Below are positions 53,460 through 61,881 of a stretch of DNA of 64,000 nucleotides, in pieces. The DNA is from Hyphomicrobium sp. GTDB lineage: Bacteria > Pseudomonadota > Alphaproteobacteria > Rhizobiales > Hyphomicrobiaceae. The stretch spans positions 372,001-436,000 of the forward strand of contig JASBTM010000008.1 in the NCBI GenBank assembly GCA_030148425.1, read 5' to 3'. The notes under the pieces are model-generated. The model saw only the letters and a program-made list of their open reading frames with translations, had not been told where the DNA came from and ran no database searches. Every line of letters begins with the position of its first letter. The stretch's first letter is position 1. The position numbers and the translations under genes are program-made.

Positions 53460-53893
53460 TAGGGATCTCAAGTAGCCGACGACTTTTGCGTTGGCTGCTT
53501 GACGGCCTCGGAAGAAAAAATTGCTTGGCGCTGCGCCTCGCCGCCCGAGAGCGTCGTCGCCTGCTTCTGCCTGTACAGTGCGCGTCGGCGGTCATGACGA
53601 AGTGGCCTAACCTTCGCCCAATCCACCACTGGCGGACGATCGAGGGTGTCAAATTCCAAAGCTACAAGTCCGATGGTCGAGACGCGATGATTTCGGATGA
53701 TGCACGTATCGTTCTCAGAGGTGAAGCGGCTCCGTCGCGCGAACAACAGAACCGGCGAGCGCCTATCGTTCGCCGAGATCGGCAAGGCGCTGGCCGCCAA
53801 GGGTTTCCTCAACGAAAACGGCCAGCCCTACAACCCGAAGAGCGCGCGGGCAATGATCGGTCAGGGCTGATTGATCAGAATTCACCGCCGTCA
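53460..53893. other. Region with recombinase remnant
   Basis: Between the TonB receptor and DUF3800 genes there are 434 bp in which only the short recombinase-like tail (53721-53870) can be supported. Confidence 0.5.
53721..53870 (+). pseudogene. C-terminal fragment resembling a serine recombinase
   Basis: A 49-codon frame from GTG with RLSFAEIGKALAAKGFLNEN and GQPYNPKSARAMIGQG. The helix-turn-helix order, a short turn and a basic recognition helix match the DNA-binding tail of resolvase/invertase family proteins. The catalytic domain is absent. It may record a second recombination event in the cargo region. Confidence 0.4.
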
Positions 53894-54820
53894 ATGACGA
53901 TTTTCCACGTAAAGATTACACCGGCTGTCGAGGCGGTTAGGGCACGCTGCCAACCCCACCACTACATATTGCGGAGACCGCCGCTCTCCCCTCTCGACTC
54001 GACGCAAATCTATCTTCACGGTGCTGGAGAACTCCGTGACGAGAACAGCACATTGGACTCCAGTCGATTTCCCCGATTTCACATCTACTGCGATGAAAGC
54101 TCGCAAACCGGGCACCGATACACCGTTATCGGAGCAACGTTCTGTCGCGCGGATATGGCGCCGAGGATCGCCGCTGCGATCGAAGAGGCGATTGCGCCCT
54201 TCGGGGGCACCACCGAGCTGAAGTGGCAGAAGGTCAAACGTAAGACGCTACCGATGTATCAGGCGCTAGCGAAAGTCTACTTCGAGATGCTCGACAGGCA
54301 ATGGCTGTATTTCTATTGCCTCGTCGTGGACAGCACCCTCGTGGATCACAAGAAGTACAGCGAAGGCGATGGCGACTTGGGGTTCACGAAGTTTCTCTTC
54401 ACTCTGCTATTCAAATTCGCTCGAACGTTTAGGAGCCAAAATCTCTTCTACTGCTTCCTTGACGATCGAACCACGAAGCATCGCCCCGAAACGATGCAGC
54501 AGGCCCTCAACGCAAGGGTCCGTCGAGATATGCCCCGCGGATACGATCCCTATCGCCTAGTCGCTTTCACAAAGTCGGAAAAGAGCCGCCTCATCCAGGC
54601 GACAGACGTAATCACGGGGGCGATCGCCTACGAGTTGAATCAACACCATGGCGCCGCCGCGCCTGCGGCGCACAAGGTCGCGATGATGAATTTTGTAGCT
54701 AAATGTGCTGGCGTGTATACCTTGGCCGCGCCGACCCGGAAGCCGGGAGCGCGCTTCGATATCTGGCACTTGGAATTTCCCGGGCCACCACGCCGACCCA
54801 CCTTCGGCCGCAAATGGTAA
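53894..54820 (+). CDS. DUF3800 domain protein
   Basis: The domain begins near 54080 with FHIYCDESSQTGHRYTVIGA, then ELKWQKVKRKTLPMYQALAK, FYCFLDDRTTKH and LIQATDVITGAIAYE. The acidic residues (CDES, DDR, ATD) match the RNase H-like core predicted for DUF3800. Such genes are common in mobile elements and defence islands, with unknown activity. The ATG at 53894 gives 308 residues, about 60 more than usual. A TTG near 54052 would fit the domain better. Confidence 0.7.
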   Translation: MTIFHVKITPAVEAVRARCQPHHYILRRPPLSPLDSTQIYLHGAGELRDENSTLDSSRFPRFHIYCDESSQTGHRYTVIGATFCRADMAPRIAAAIEEAIAPFGGTTELKWQKVKRKTLPMYQALAKVYFEMLDRQWLYFYCLVVDSTLVDHKKYSEGDGDLGFTKFLFTLLFKFARTFRSQNLFYCFLDDRTTKHRPETMQQALNARVRRDMPRGYDPYRLVAFTKSEKSRLIQATDVITGAIAYELNQHHGAAAPAAHKVAMMNFVAKCAGVYTLAAPTRKPGARFDIWHLEFPGPPRRPTFGRKW

Positions 54821-55252
54821 CTCCCGCACGCCTAGGCTCATATAGAGCCGCGACATAGGCCGGGCCCTCACCCGAGCAGGTGAGGTTTCGGCGCGCGGGA
54901 TGATTCGAATATAGTCAATCGCGGGTTTTCCTACAATTCTTAACCCCGATAAAATGGGCTTAAAGCGTGCAAAACTGTCCTAAATAGCGTTCTTTCGCGC
55001 ACGTTGGTGAACCGTCAATTTTGCCGCTTTTGGGATAGGTCGTGCGGCGGGAAGGCTCAAGCCGCGAGCAAATCTTTCTTGTCGAGATCGCTCTGCGCGT
55101 TCCGCATCTGCGCCGGGTCCAAACTCCGCGCCAGCACGAACGCCGGCTTCGAGTTCGTCGAGCGATCGTTCGCCGGATGAACGGGCTGCTCCGGAACACG
55201 GGTTGCACATAAGCCTAAATAGCACATTTCCAAGGATTGGGCAGCAACCTTT
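54821..55252. other. Intergenic region, nothing recognised
   Basis: These 432 bp after the DUF3800 gene contain only short frames without known families. The last part leads into the palindromic promoter of the DUF4160-DUF2442 pair. Confidence 0.5.
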
Positions 55253-55278
55253 CCCAAGCGCTTGGGTTTTGCTATAAA
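55253..55278 (+). promoter_or_regulatory. Palindromic operator and TATAAA box, likely leaderless promoter
   Basis: CCCAAGCGCTTGGG (55253-55266) is a perfect 14-bp palindrome. TATAAA (55273-55278) lies 6 bp before the ATG at 55285, and no Shine-Dalgarno is present. Transcription would start at or next to the start codon. Confidence 0.55.
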
Positions 55279-55284
55279 AAGCCC

Positions 55285-55548
55285 ATGGCCACCATCCTTC
55301 GGCGCCCGCCGCATCGTGTCGTCATCTTTTCAAACGACCATCGACCGGCTCACGTCCACGTGATCCGTGGCAAAGGTAAGGGCGAAGCGACGGCGGTTTT
55401 CGTGCTGCATTGCCCGGAAGGACCGCCGGAGCTTCGGGAAGTCTACGGCGACATGAAATTGGACGAGGTGAACAAGATTTTCGACTGGCTGACGACCGAG
55501 ATCGGAGCCATGTGCGTAAAGTGGAGCGAGATCCATGGCGATTTCTGA
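55285..55548 (+). CDS. DUF4160 domain protein
   Basis: An 87-residue protein with the DUF4160 core HRVVIFSNDHRPAHVHVIRG and GEATAVFVLH. The family is usually paired with DUF2442 and is suspected to form toxin-antitoxin-like modules, but this is not proven. Start at 55285 fits the conserved N-terminus. A longer frame to 55237 would cross the palindrome. It overlaps the DUF2442 gene by 14 bp. Confidence 0.82.
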   Translation: MATILRRPPHRVVIFSNDHRPAHVHVIRGKGKGEATAVFVLHCPEGPPELREVYGDMKLDEVNKIFDWLTTEIGAMCVKWSEIHGDF

Positions 55549-55942
55549 GAGCGAATTCAAACTGGCGCAGGAGCGAGGCTTAAAGGTCCGCGCCAAAGGC
55601 TATGCCGTAGCCGCGAAGTATGCTCCCTCCGCCAAGATGATCGTCGTCAAGATGGCGTCCGGCATGGTGATGAGCATTCCGGTTCGGCTGATTGAAGGTC
55701 TCGACGGCGCCGCACCGGAGGCGTTGGCGGAGATTGAGATCAACTCGTCAGGCCTCGGGCTTCATTGGCCAAAGCTCGATGTCGATCTCTACGTACCTTC
55801 GTTGATGAAGGGCAAAGGCCGATCTCAGAAATCGTCCGCCGCTTCGCTCGGCGCTCTCGGCGGCAAGGTTCGATCAAAGGCGAAGTCGGCAGCGGCACGA
55901 GAGAATGGCAAGAAGGGTGGACGTCCGCGGAAGGTAGCCTAA
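55535..55942 (+). CDS. DUF2442 domain protein
   Basis: A 135-residue protein. The DUF2442 domain covers about residues 5-90 (ERGLKVRAKGYAVAAKY, MVMSIPVRLIEGLDGA, INSSGLGLHWPKLDVDLYVP). It is followed by a basic tail with GALGGKVRSKAKSAAAREN and GKKGGRPRK, probably nucleic-acid binding. Translational overlap with DUF4160 indicates a two-protein module. By analogy, this partner may be the DNA-binding one that represses the palindromic promoter. Confidence 0.82.
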   Translation: MAISESEFKLAQERGLKVRAKGYAVAAKYAPSAKMIVVKMASGMVMSIPVRLIEGLDGAAPEALAEIEINSSGLGLHWPKLDVDLYVPSLMKGKGRSQKSSAASLGALGGKVRSKAKSAAARENGKKGGRPRKVA

Positions 55943-55990
55943 GGCGCATTGCCGTCTTCGATCAGCCGCCGGCGCATGGTCCAGCCGCTG

Positions 55991-56863
55991 TCACGCATCC
56001 GCGAGAGGCAGGCGCGCTTTCCTACGCCTTTCGGCATCCAGCTTTTTGCATTCCTCCGTTATCAGATCGAAAATCTTGTCTGAAAGCTTCTCGGTCAGGA
56101 AGACATCATTGACGTCGGACGCGACCCAGGCTGCCTTTCGTTTCTCGCCATTGTCGGGATATTCCCACCCGCGCAGCTCGATCGCGTAAGTCGCGTGGCC
56201 CCACCCTTCGAACAGCGCCTTCTTCTTCAGATCGTAATACTCCCCACTGGGTGTGCATTGATAGGCGACGCGTGCCTTGCGTCGGATGCGCTCACCGAAA
56301 AGCTCGAAAATCATATCGAACGTAAACGTACCGACGAACCCAGGATGCCTAAAGCTATGGACGTAGCGCTCGAACTCTTCGCCTTCGAGACCCAGCGCCT
56401 TCGCCATCCGTTCGTGTTCGTCCGCAATGCCTGATGTATTTTTCGGTGAAATTGTTTCGGTCGGATGCTCAGACGGGCTTTCGCCTCTAGCCGCGTCGGA
56501 GTGTTCTGGCTTCGCCTCCAACGCAAAATACTCGTCGATCGCTGCTTCCCAGGTCGCCACTTTCTCAGCGGGATACTCATCCTTCAGGCGCTCGCTCAGA
56601 ATCATTCCCGTCTTTTTAAAAGCGTAGATGATCTGCGGAGGAACGTCGCTTGCTCTCATTACGGAAAGAATTTCTCGATTAAGCTCCTCAATGGACAGTT
56701 GCCGAGGCTCATCCGCATCTGGATCGAAGAAGATTGGATCGCCTTGTCGTGGTGGCCGTCCGAACTTCTTCTCAAACACCTCGAACTGCTCACGCAGAAG
56801 CTCAGAAGGATCGAGCAGCTGCGAACGCTGGCGCTTGCGCCCACCTCTTTGAGGCTTCTTCAT
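55991..56863 (-). CDS. Hypothetical protein of the replication module
   Basis: A 290-residue protein from the ATG at 56863, with GGAGGG 8 nt upstream. The N-terminus is basic (MKKPQRGGRKRQRSQ), followed by FEVFEKKFGRPPRQGDPIFF and a helical middle. The C-terminal half contains MAKALGLEGEEFERYVHSFR and YAIELRGWEYPD. I do not recognise a family. It starts 4 bp after the helicase gene stop, so it probably acts with it in replication of the element. Confidence 0.6.
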   Translation of the reverse strand: MKKPQRGGRKRQRSQLLDPSELLREQFEVFEKKFGRPPRQGDPIFFDPDADEPRQLSIEELNREILSVMRASDVPPQIIYAFKKTGMILSERLKDEYPAEKVATWEAAIDEYFALEAKPEHSDAARGESPSEHPTETISPKNTSGIADEHERMAKALGLEGEEFERYVHSFRHPGFVGTFTFDMIFELFGERIRRKARVAYQCTPSGEYYDLKKKALFEGWGHATYAIELRGWEYPDNGEKRKAAWVASDVNDVFLTEKLSDKIFDLITEECKKLDAERRRKARLPLADA

Positions 56864-56867
56864 CCGA

Positions 56868-58130
56868 TCATGCCCTCCACAGAATCCTTGCGACTTCCGT
56901 TGCAGCTGGATCGAAAACCAGATCGTTGCGCTCCTTGTCCAGGACGTAGGCGAACACATCACGACGCCCCATCTCCGGCTCGATCTTGACCTTATCGACG
57001 CTGATCAAGACATGTTCGTTGCCCCTCGGCGGCCCAAATGCGCTCACGATCTTCATGGCGCGATCGACGTCCCCTTGCTCCATGCCTGTCCCTTCGCAGT
57101 TGAGCATTTCTGCGAACAATTTCGTACGCGCGACACAGAAACCGTGCGAGGCCTTGTTTCCGAATTCAGCCGAGCCCGCTGCATTGGCAATGCGGAATGG
57201 CTTGACGTTACCGTTGTCGCCGTAACCGCTTTTAGGCAGATGTGTGACGATCATGAAGATGATGCCAAGCTCGCGCGTCATGCTTTGCGCCTCCCGCATC
57301 ATGCGGCGGACATAGATCGTCTCGCGCTCTCCGCCAGATACGTCATGATCAAATTCGTTCCACGGATCGCAGACGAAGACCTTTACACCGCGCGATCGAT
57401 GAAGGTAACGAACCCTCTCAAAGTAATCGATCAGCGACCGCTCGTCGATTGTCTCAGGCTCATCCCAAAACACGCGACGTTCGAGATCCATTGCAGGCCG
57501 AGGATCGATACTACTCAAGTCATCATGACGAGTATGACCGATTGCCGTGCGCCAAAGACGATTTTGCAGATCATCGCGACGGTCTTCCCACGCGCAAATA
57601 TGAGCTGGCCAGCCTTTGTGATGAGCGAGCTTTAGGGCGAACATTTGTGCGATTGTCGACTTGCCCGAGCCGTAGCCGCCACAGAAGACTGCAACATCAG
57701 GGAAAGCCCAACGGGCCGTGAGTTGATCAACATAAGTGTCGAAGGTCTCAAGTGGCGCGCTCTCACCCCAATCCGCAAGTGGACGCGTCGTCTTCCAGTA
57801 GACATCCTTCGGCCGATTGAGCTTGGCAAGAACCTGCTGCGGATTGGCCTTCGGCAACGTCACGCCATATCCGAGGTCGATGAAGCGCAGGTCAGCCGAG
57901 TCACAGCCCTGAGCCATCAGGTCGGACAGGCGCTCGATGCCGTCCTCTTCGCTCTCCGAGATCACAAGCAAGTTCTGCGTAACGTCGGTCGGCTTGACGT
58001 TCATGTTTTTGATGTCGTCGAGCTTCACCGCAGGCATGCGGAATTCGCGCTGGATGAAAACCAAGTCGGCGTCGTTGTCGACGACGAAGGTGACGTCCTG
58101 TCCTCCAAACAGGTTTTGCACGCTGATCAT
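56868..58130 (-). CDS. RecA-fold helicase/ATPase of the replication module
   Basis: A 420-residue protein. An N-terminal Toprim-like region (FVVDNDADLVFIQREF and LLVISESEEDGIERL) resembles the nucleotide-binding part of phage primase-helicases. The ATPase domain follows with Walker A CGGYGSGKSTIAQMF, Walker B VKVFVCDPWNEFD and a sensor IIFMIVTHLPKSG. This matches DnaB/Twinkle or RepA-like helicases. It lies between the initiator-like gene and the 290-residue gene, all on one strand, as the replicative ATPase of the element. Confidence 0.82.
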   Translation of the reverse strand: MISVQNLFGGQDVTFVVDNDADLVFIQREFRMPAVKLDDIKNMNVKPTDVTQNLLVISESEEDGIERLSDLMAQGCDSADLRFIDLGYGVTLPKANPQQVLAKLNRPKDVYWKTTRPLADWGESAPLETFDTYVDQLTARWAFPDVAVFCGGYGSGKSTIAQMFALKLAHHKGWPAHICAWEDRRDDLQNRLWRTAIGHTRHDDLSSIDPRPAMDLERRVFWDEPETIDERSLIDYFERVRYLHRSRGVKVFVCDPWNEFDHDVSGGERETIYVRRMMREAQSMTRELGIIFMIVTHLPKSGYGDNGNVKPFRIANAAGSAEFGNKASHGFCVARTKLFAEMLNCEGTGMEQGDVDRAMKIVSAFGPPRGNEHVLISVDKVKIEPEMGRRDVFAYVLDKERNDLVFDPAATEVARILWRA

Positions 58131-58258
58131 TCACGTCTCTCCGATAATCAAATACTGGAATGCCGTTTGCTGACGTTAGAGTTGAGCTGTAACGGCCATC
58201 TCATTTGAGGGTGGCGGCCCCAATCTCAATGACAAAGATTGCAGCCCGAGACCGCTCC

Positions 58259-58642
58259 CTAACGCTTTTCCTCGTTGATGGGCGTCCAACGCACAATGCG
58301 CAGCCTGCCTCCGCTGGGATCGTAGGCAACGAAGTCGGCACCGGCAGCAATACTCGGCACGACGGCGTCGACTGCGTGAGCTGAACCCGCCTGACGAAAC
58401 CAAGCTGGGCCATCCGGGACGCCAGCCGCCGTGAGCGCTCGACATGCAGCGAAGATGATGGACGAAGACGGTCGCTCAACGAGAGGATGCCCATCGAGGG
58501 TCGCGGTGAACTTACCGCGGCCAGCCGCGCGCAGAGTCACGACGATAGGCGTACGGCCTTCCCCACAACAGGCACCTGGATTTGCGACTGGGTCGGCTTG
58601 ATCCAAACGGGCAGCCTCGTCCTTTGTCTCATTGAAATCCAC
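58259..58642 (-). CDS. Small hypothetical protein of the replication module
   Basis: A 127-residue protein starting with GTG (VDFNETKDEAARLDQADPV), with PIVVTLRAAGRGKFTATLDG and later SIIFAACRALTAAGVPDG. It overlaps the upstream initiator-like gene by 14 bp. It is separated from the helicase gene by 128 bp. No family recognised. Confidence 0.55.
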   Translation of the reverse strand: MDFNETKDEAARLDQADPVANPGACCGEGRTPIVVTLRAAGRGKFTATLDGHPLVERPSSSIIFAACRALTAAGVPDGPAWFRQAGSAHAVDAVVPSIAAGADFVAYDPSGGRLRIVRWTPINEEKR

Positions 58643-59690
58643 GACTGCGCACCCCCCACCCCTTCTGTTTCTGATGCATTTGGCGCGACCCGGTAGCCAT
58701 CTGGCTGGCGTTGCGACGGATGGCTTTCTTGCGATCGACGTCGGTATGCCTCGGCACGATCCAATCCTTCGAGGCCTTGAGGACCTGCTCGACGTCGATG
58801 CCTGGAAAGTCGCGAAGAAGCTCAGCGCGGAATTCCACGCCAGCCTCGGTGGGAAGCGAGACCTCCCCAGTGCGCGGATCGAGATAGACCGCATCCTTGA
58901 CTTCGTACTCTTGCGGCGCCTGGTGTGAGTGCCCCCGACGTCGAAAGCTCTGCGCGTGCGGATTGAGGTTGTTGATGTCGGAGCCGAAGCTCGGACCTAG
59001 CGTTGGATCAGCAATTCGTACCGACGGTTTCGTTGCATGATCAATGCGGGCCACGGGGGGTATAGGGGGGTCTGCACTTGATCCCGTTCCAGCTTTTCTG
59101 TTCTCGGAGAGTGCGCCAGCAAAGAGGGCCCTAGTCGTTTCTTCGTCGTATACTTCGTCGTTATCCTTATATAGGTCCCCCCCGCTAAGCGCAGTGCCGT
59201 CCTCCCCACTAAGCGGGGGGGAGATATTCCGTTCATCGGGGGCGACGGTCGCCCGTTCTCCTCGCTGAGCGGGGACGACATCGTTCAACAGGGGCGACGG
59301 TTCGGTCTTTGGCGCGCTCGCTCCCTCCGGCCACGTCTCACGTGTCAAAATATATACGGCGCCACGCTGATAGATGCGGCCGCCCGCTCCGTTACTGTAT
59401 CGACGATCAACGCGAAGAATGCCTTTTTCCTGCAACGCAGAAATCGCTTCGTCGAAGGTGTTTGCGCGCGAAATATTCGCTACCCGTTGAAGACGCTCGC
59501 GTCCATTTTCGCCAAGCACTTGATCGGAACTTTCGTCGACCTCCATGCGAAGTGCGACAGCTGCTCGCAATTCTGCTTCATGGCGCATTGGGATGATCTG
59601 GAGCAATCTCCTGATATCATCGAAGACCGATGGAAAATTGCTTCGCCGATGATCGGCTTGATTCCGGCGCGAATTATCGCTATGCGTCAT
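58629..59690 (-). CDS. Replication initiator-like protein with internal DNA repeats
   Basis: A 353-residue protein from the ATG at 59690. The N-terminal 110 residues look like a winged helix: NISRANTFDEAISALQEKGI, then LRVDRRYSNGAGGRIYQRGA. The middle is Pro/Asp/Glu-rich and contains DNA repeats (59183-59300). The C-terminus is basic. Together with the downstream helicase this resembles phage or satellite initiator genes in which the origin lies inside the initiator. No closer family was identified. Confidence 0.6.
   Translation of the reverse strand: MTHSDNSRRNQADHRRSNFPSVFDDIRRLLQIIPMRHEAELRAAVALRMEVDESSDQVLGENGRERLQRVANISRANTFDEAISALQEKGILRVDRRYSNGAGGRIYQRGAVYILTRETWPEGASAPKTEPSPLLNDVVPAQRGERATVAPDERNISPPLSGEDGTALSGGDLYKDNDEVYDEETTRALFAGALSENRKAGTGSSADPPIPPVARIDHATKPSVRIADPTLGPSFGSDINNLNPHAQSFRRRGHSHQAPQEYEVKDAVYLDPRTGEVSLPTEAGVEFRAELLRDFPGIDVEQVLKASKDWIVPRHTDVDRKKAIRRNASQMATGSRQMHQKQKGWGVRSRGFQ
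59183..59300. repeat. Repeat cluster inside the initiator gene, candidate origin
   Basis: Palindromic CGCTAAGCG (59183-59191), CACTAAGCG (59207-59215) and CGCTGAGCG (59263-59271) are followed by a 19-bp direct repeat. Its copies are CGTTCATCGGGGGCGACGG (59230-59248) and CGTTCAACAGGGGCGACGG (59282-59300), with two mismatches. AT-rich stretches lie nearby (59161-59172 and 59345-59354). Confidence 0.55.
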
Positions 59691-59761
59691 GATGTTCTCG
59701 ATTTGAATTTTGTTGACGCAGAGCAATCGAGCTTGGCGGCGCACGCTCTGCGGGATCTGAG

Positions 59762-59799
59762 AAAGGGGCTCCGCCGAAAACGGGGCCCTTTCGTTTTTT
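59762..59799 (+). terminator. Terminator-like hairpin reading right
   Basis: AAAGGG at 59762-59767 plus CTCCG pairs with CGGGG plus CCCTTT at 59781-59791, with one bulged G and a CCGAAAA loop. TTTTTT follows at 59794-59799. It lies between the initiator and AlpA-like genes but points against both, so it may stop antisense transcription toward the integrase. Confidence 0.55.
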
Positions 59800-59816
59800 G
59801 GAAATGCTGGCCGGCT

Positions 59817-60038
59817 TTAGAGCGCGCTGGCCGATCGCTCCCGCATCCAGTCCACGATGGCGTCACGGTCCCATGCGACTCGCTTCTTCGTAAGTGCGAT
59901 CGCCTTTGGAAATGCGCCTTCTTTGGCAAGTCGATAGACAGACGCTCTACTGAGAGAGGTCATCGTGACGATTTCGGAAATGCCTAGAAACTTGGAGGGT
60001 GCCTCCGAAGAGGCATGATAGACGGAGTTCGAGTTCAT
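59817..60038 (-). CDS. AlpA-like excisionase/regulator
   Basis: A 73-residue protein with the AlpA/Xis pattern KFLGISEIVTMTSLSRASVY, RLAKEGAFPKAI and VAWDRDAIVDWMRER, a winged MerR-like DNA-binding fold. AlpA proteins drive excision or integrase expression in P4-like elements. The ATG at 60038 is chosen because the conserved domain starts there. The longer open frame has an unrelated 61-residue extension. Confidence 0.82.
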   Translation of the reverse strand: MNSNSVYHASSEAPSKFLGISEIVTMTSLSRASVYRLAKEGAFPKAIALTKKRVAWDRDAIVDWMRERSASAL

Positions 60039-60242
60039 GGCGCACCAGCGTTGAGCACCCCCGGCAGTTGTCCGGTGATGGTTGCTCGGGCGCCATGCGC
60101 AACCCGCCTTCGGCACTGAATGCCGTCTGACCGATCTCACCAAGGGATTTATGGCTATTAACAAAAAAGCTGGTGCGCATCCCTCGGTCTCACGAGACTT
60201 GTGAGATCGTTGATTCGACAAAGAGCTTATTCGGCCTCAAAA

Positions 60243-61445
60243 TCAAGTAGGCTTCGAAATTTTTTCAACAGCCTGCAAATAATCGTCCCAGCGCTGCATC
60301 AGCACCCTCCGCTCTTCAAGGAACTGAGCCCGCTTGTAAGCGGCTTTCGTCTTATCCTTCACTTCGTGTGCGAGAGCAGCTTCGGCTACGTCCTCGTCGA
60401 CCTTCGCCACTTCAGCGCACCAGTCGCGAAACGATGATCGAAATCCGTGCGCAGTCGCAACCCCTGCATAGCCGTGATCGCGAAGGAGCTTCGTGAGTGT
60501 CATATCGGAGAGGACGCCACCTTGCTGGCTCGGGAAAATCAGTACGCTGCGTCGCTGGAGCGCCTTCGCTGACCCGAGTATTTCGAGACAGCGACCACAG
60601 AGAGGAACGATGTGCTTCTTCCTCTTCTTCATGCGCTCTGCCGGTATGACCCAGGTGTTTCGCTTCTCATCGATCTCATCCCAGCGCGCTCCGCGTGTTT
60701 CCCCGGATCGTGTCGCCGTTAGAATGAGCCATTCGAAGGCAAGCTTAGTTTCAGGCCAGGATTTCAGCTCTTGCAAATCGCGTACGAATGCCGGCACGTT
60801 CGTGTAGGGCATGGCCCTATAATGCTCGACGCATCGTGGCTCGCTGTGCATTGCCTCCTTCACGCCCTCGCACGGATTAGCTGTGGCGCGCCATCCGTTG
60901 AAGATCGTGAAAGCAAAGACGACTTTGACGCGTTGAAGAACCCGTCGGGCTGTCTCCTGCTTCGCGTTCCAGATCGGCAATAGGAGCTTGCGAATGTCCG
61001 GACCCGTTACGTCTTGCACAGCTGTGTCGCCGATGAACGGGAAAACATAGGTATTCATTGTAGAGCGCCACTGCTCTCGGTGCTTCTCGTTCGAAAGCGT
61101 TTTCTCTTTCGTCGCGTAGTACTGAGCAAATGCCATCCGGAACGTAATTCGGTCGATCGGCACGGCGGCGCGACCTGAGCTGAGCTTCACCGTTTGGGGC
61201 GACGAACCAGATCGCAAGTCGACCCGCTTCTCTTCGGCCTTCCGCCGCGCCTGCTCAAGGCTCACATCTGGGTAACCGCCAAGTCCGAACTCTCGCCGCC
61301 TGCCGTCAACAGATGCGCGCAGCACCCAATTGCGGGCTCCGTGATCAGAGACGACAAGACGGAGCCCGCTACCGTCTTCGTACTTCCCAGCTTTCGTCAG
61401 GTTGCGGACTTGAACAGCTGTGAGTTGATTGGCCTTTCGAGCCAT
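60243..61445 (-). CDS. int: P4-type tyrosine integrase
   Basis: A 400-residue integrase with the N-terminal DUF4102 arm-binding domain (NQLTAVQVRNLTKAGKYEDG, LGGYPDVSLEQARRKAEE). The catalytic domain shows TATRSGETRGARWDEI, HGFRSSFRDWCAE and ALAHEVKDKTKAAYKR with the tyrosine nucleophile. It lies 184 bp from the attR core in tRNA-Ser, pointing inward, as is normal for tRNA-targeting integrases. All catalytic residues appear intact. Confidence 0.93.
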   Translation of the reverse strand: MARKANQLTAVQVRNLTKAGKYEDGSGLRLVVSDHGARNWVLRASVDGRRREFGLGGYPDVSLEQARRKAEEKRVDLRSGSSPQTVKLSSGRAAVPIDRITFRMAFAQYYATKEKTLSNEKHREQWRSTMNTYVFPFIGDTAVQDVTGPDIRKLLLPIWNAKQETARRVLQRVKVVFAFTIFNGWRATANPCEGVKEAMHSEPRCVEHYRAMPYTNVPAFVRDLQELKSWPETKLAFEWLILTATRSGETRGARWDEIDEKRNTWVIPAERMKKRKKHIVPLCGRCLEILGSAKALQRRSVLIFPSQQGGVLSDMTLTKLLRDHGYAGVATAHGFRSSFRDWCAEVAKVDEDVAEAALAHEVKDKTKAAYKRAQFLEERRVLMQRWDDYLQAVEKISKPT

Positions 61446-61628
61446 GCAGATTGCCCCTCGCCAATCCCCCATCATATCCCCCATCCGCGCGTAGGATGGC
61501 CTGATCCGTTATGAGACAGATGGGATCATCACGATGAGATTTTAGGTGATTTCGTCCGTAAAAACAGTGGTTTTTCACAAACGTATGAGACGACAGCGAG
61601 GTAAGTGAGACATCTGAGAAAAACGAAC

Positions 61629-61642
61629 TGGCGGAGACGGAG
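61629..61642. repeat. attR copy of the 14-bp core, within tRNA-Ser
   Basis: TGGCGGAGACGGAG. Its complement is the last 14 nt of the tRNA-Ser gene including the encoded CCA. Confidence 0.8.
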
Positions 61643-61720
61643 GGATTCGAACCCTCGATACGCTTTAGGGCGTATGACGATTTAGCAAACCGTTGCCTTC
61701 AGCCACTCGGCCACGTCTCC
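61629..61720 (-). tRNA. tRNA-Ser(GCU)
   Basis: On the minus strand the RNA starts GGAGACGTGGCCGAGTGGCT and ends CGTCTCCGCCA, with 7-bp acceptor pairing GGAGACG/CGTCTCC. The anticodon loop TTGCTAA carries GCT, which reads AGC and AGU serine codons. A long variable arm (CATACGCCCTAAAGCGTATCG) and the T loop GGTTCGAATCC are typical of serine tRNAs. CCA is encoded. The gene remains complete after integration. Confidence 0.95.
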
Positions 61721-61881
61721 CCAAATCAATGGGCAAGCGCCCCCTATAGAGGGCAGATCACGGCATTGCAAGACATGACGGATAACCGTCTCAAAGATAC
61801 CTCTGTGTATGGCTGCCGCCGCAAAGTCGTCCTAGTATCGTACAAACAATATCGCTCCTCCACCGTGACAGGTCTGAAGTT

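Larger units (their letters stand above)
32877..61642. mobile_element. Integrated phage-derived element in tRNA-Ser, about 28.8 kb
   Basis: A 14-bp direct repeat, TGGCGGAGACGGAG, occurs at 32877-32890 and 61629-61642. The right copy is the 3' end of the tRNA-Ser(GCU) gene including CCA. A P4-type integrase lies just inside the right end with an AlpA-like gene beyond it. Replication genes are on the right, phage virion-like genes on the left, and mixed cargo lies between. No capsid, portal, large terminase or holin was recognised, so it is a satellite, a defective prophage or a mosaic integrative element. Confidence 0.85.

Noticed and set aside
59040..59300. G/C-run repeats considered as a CRISPR array
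   Set aside because: Only two or three imperfect units with uneven spacing inside a coding frame, and no cas genes.
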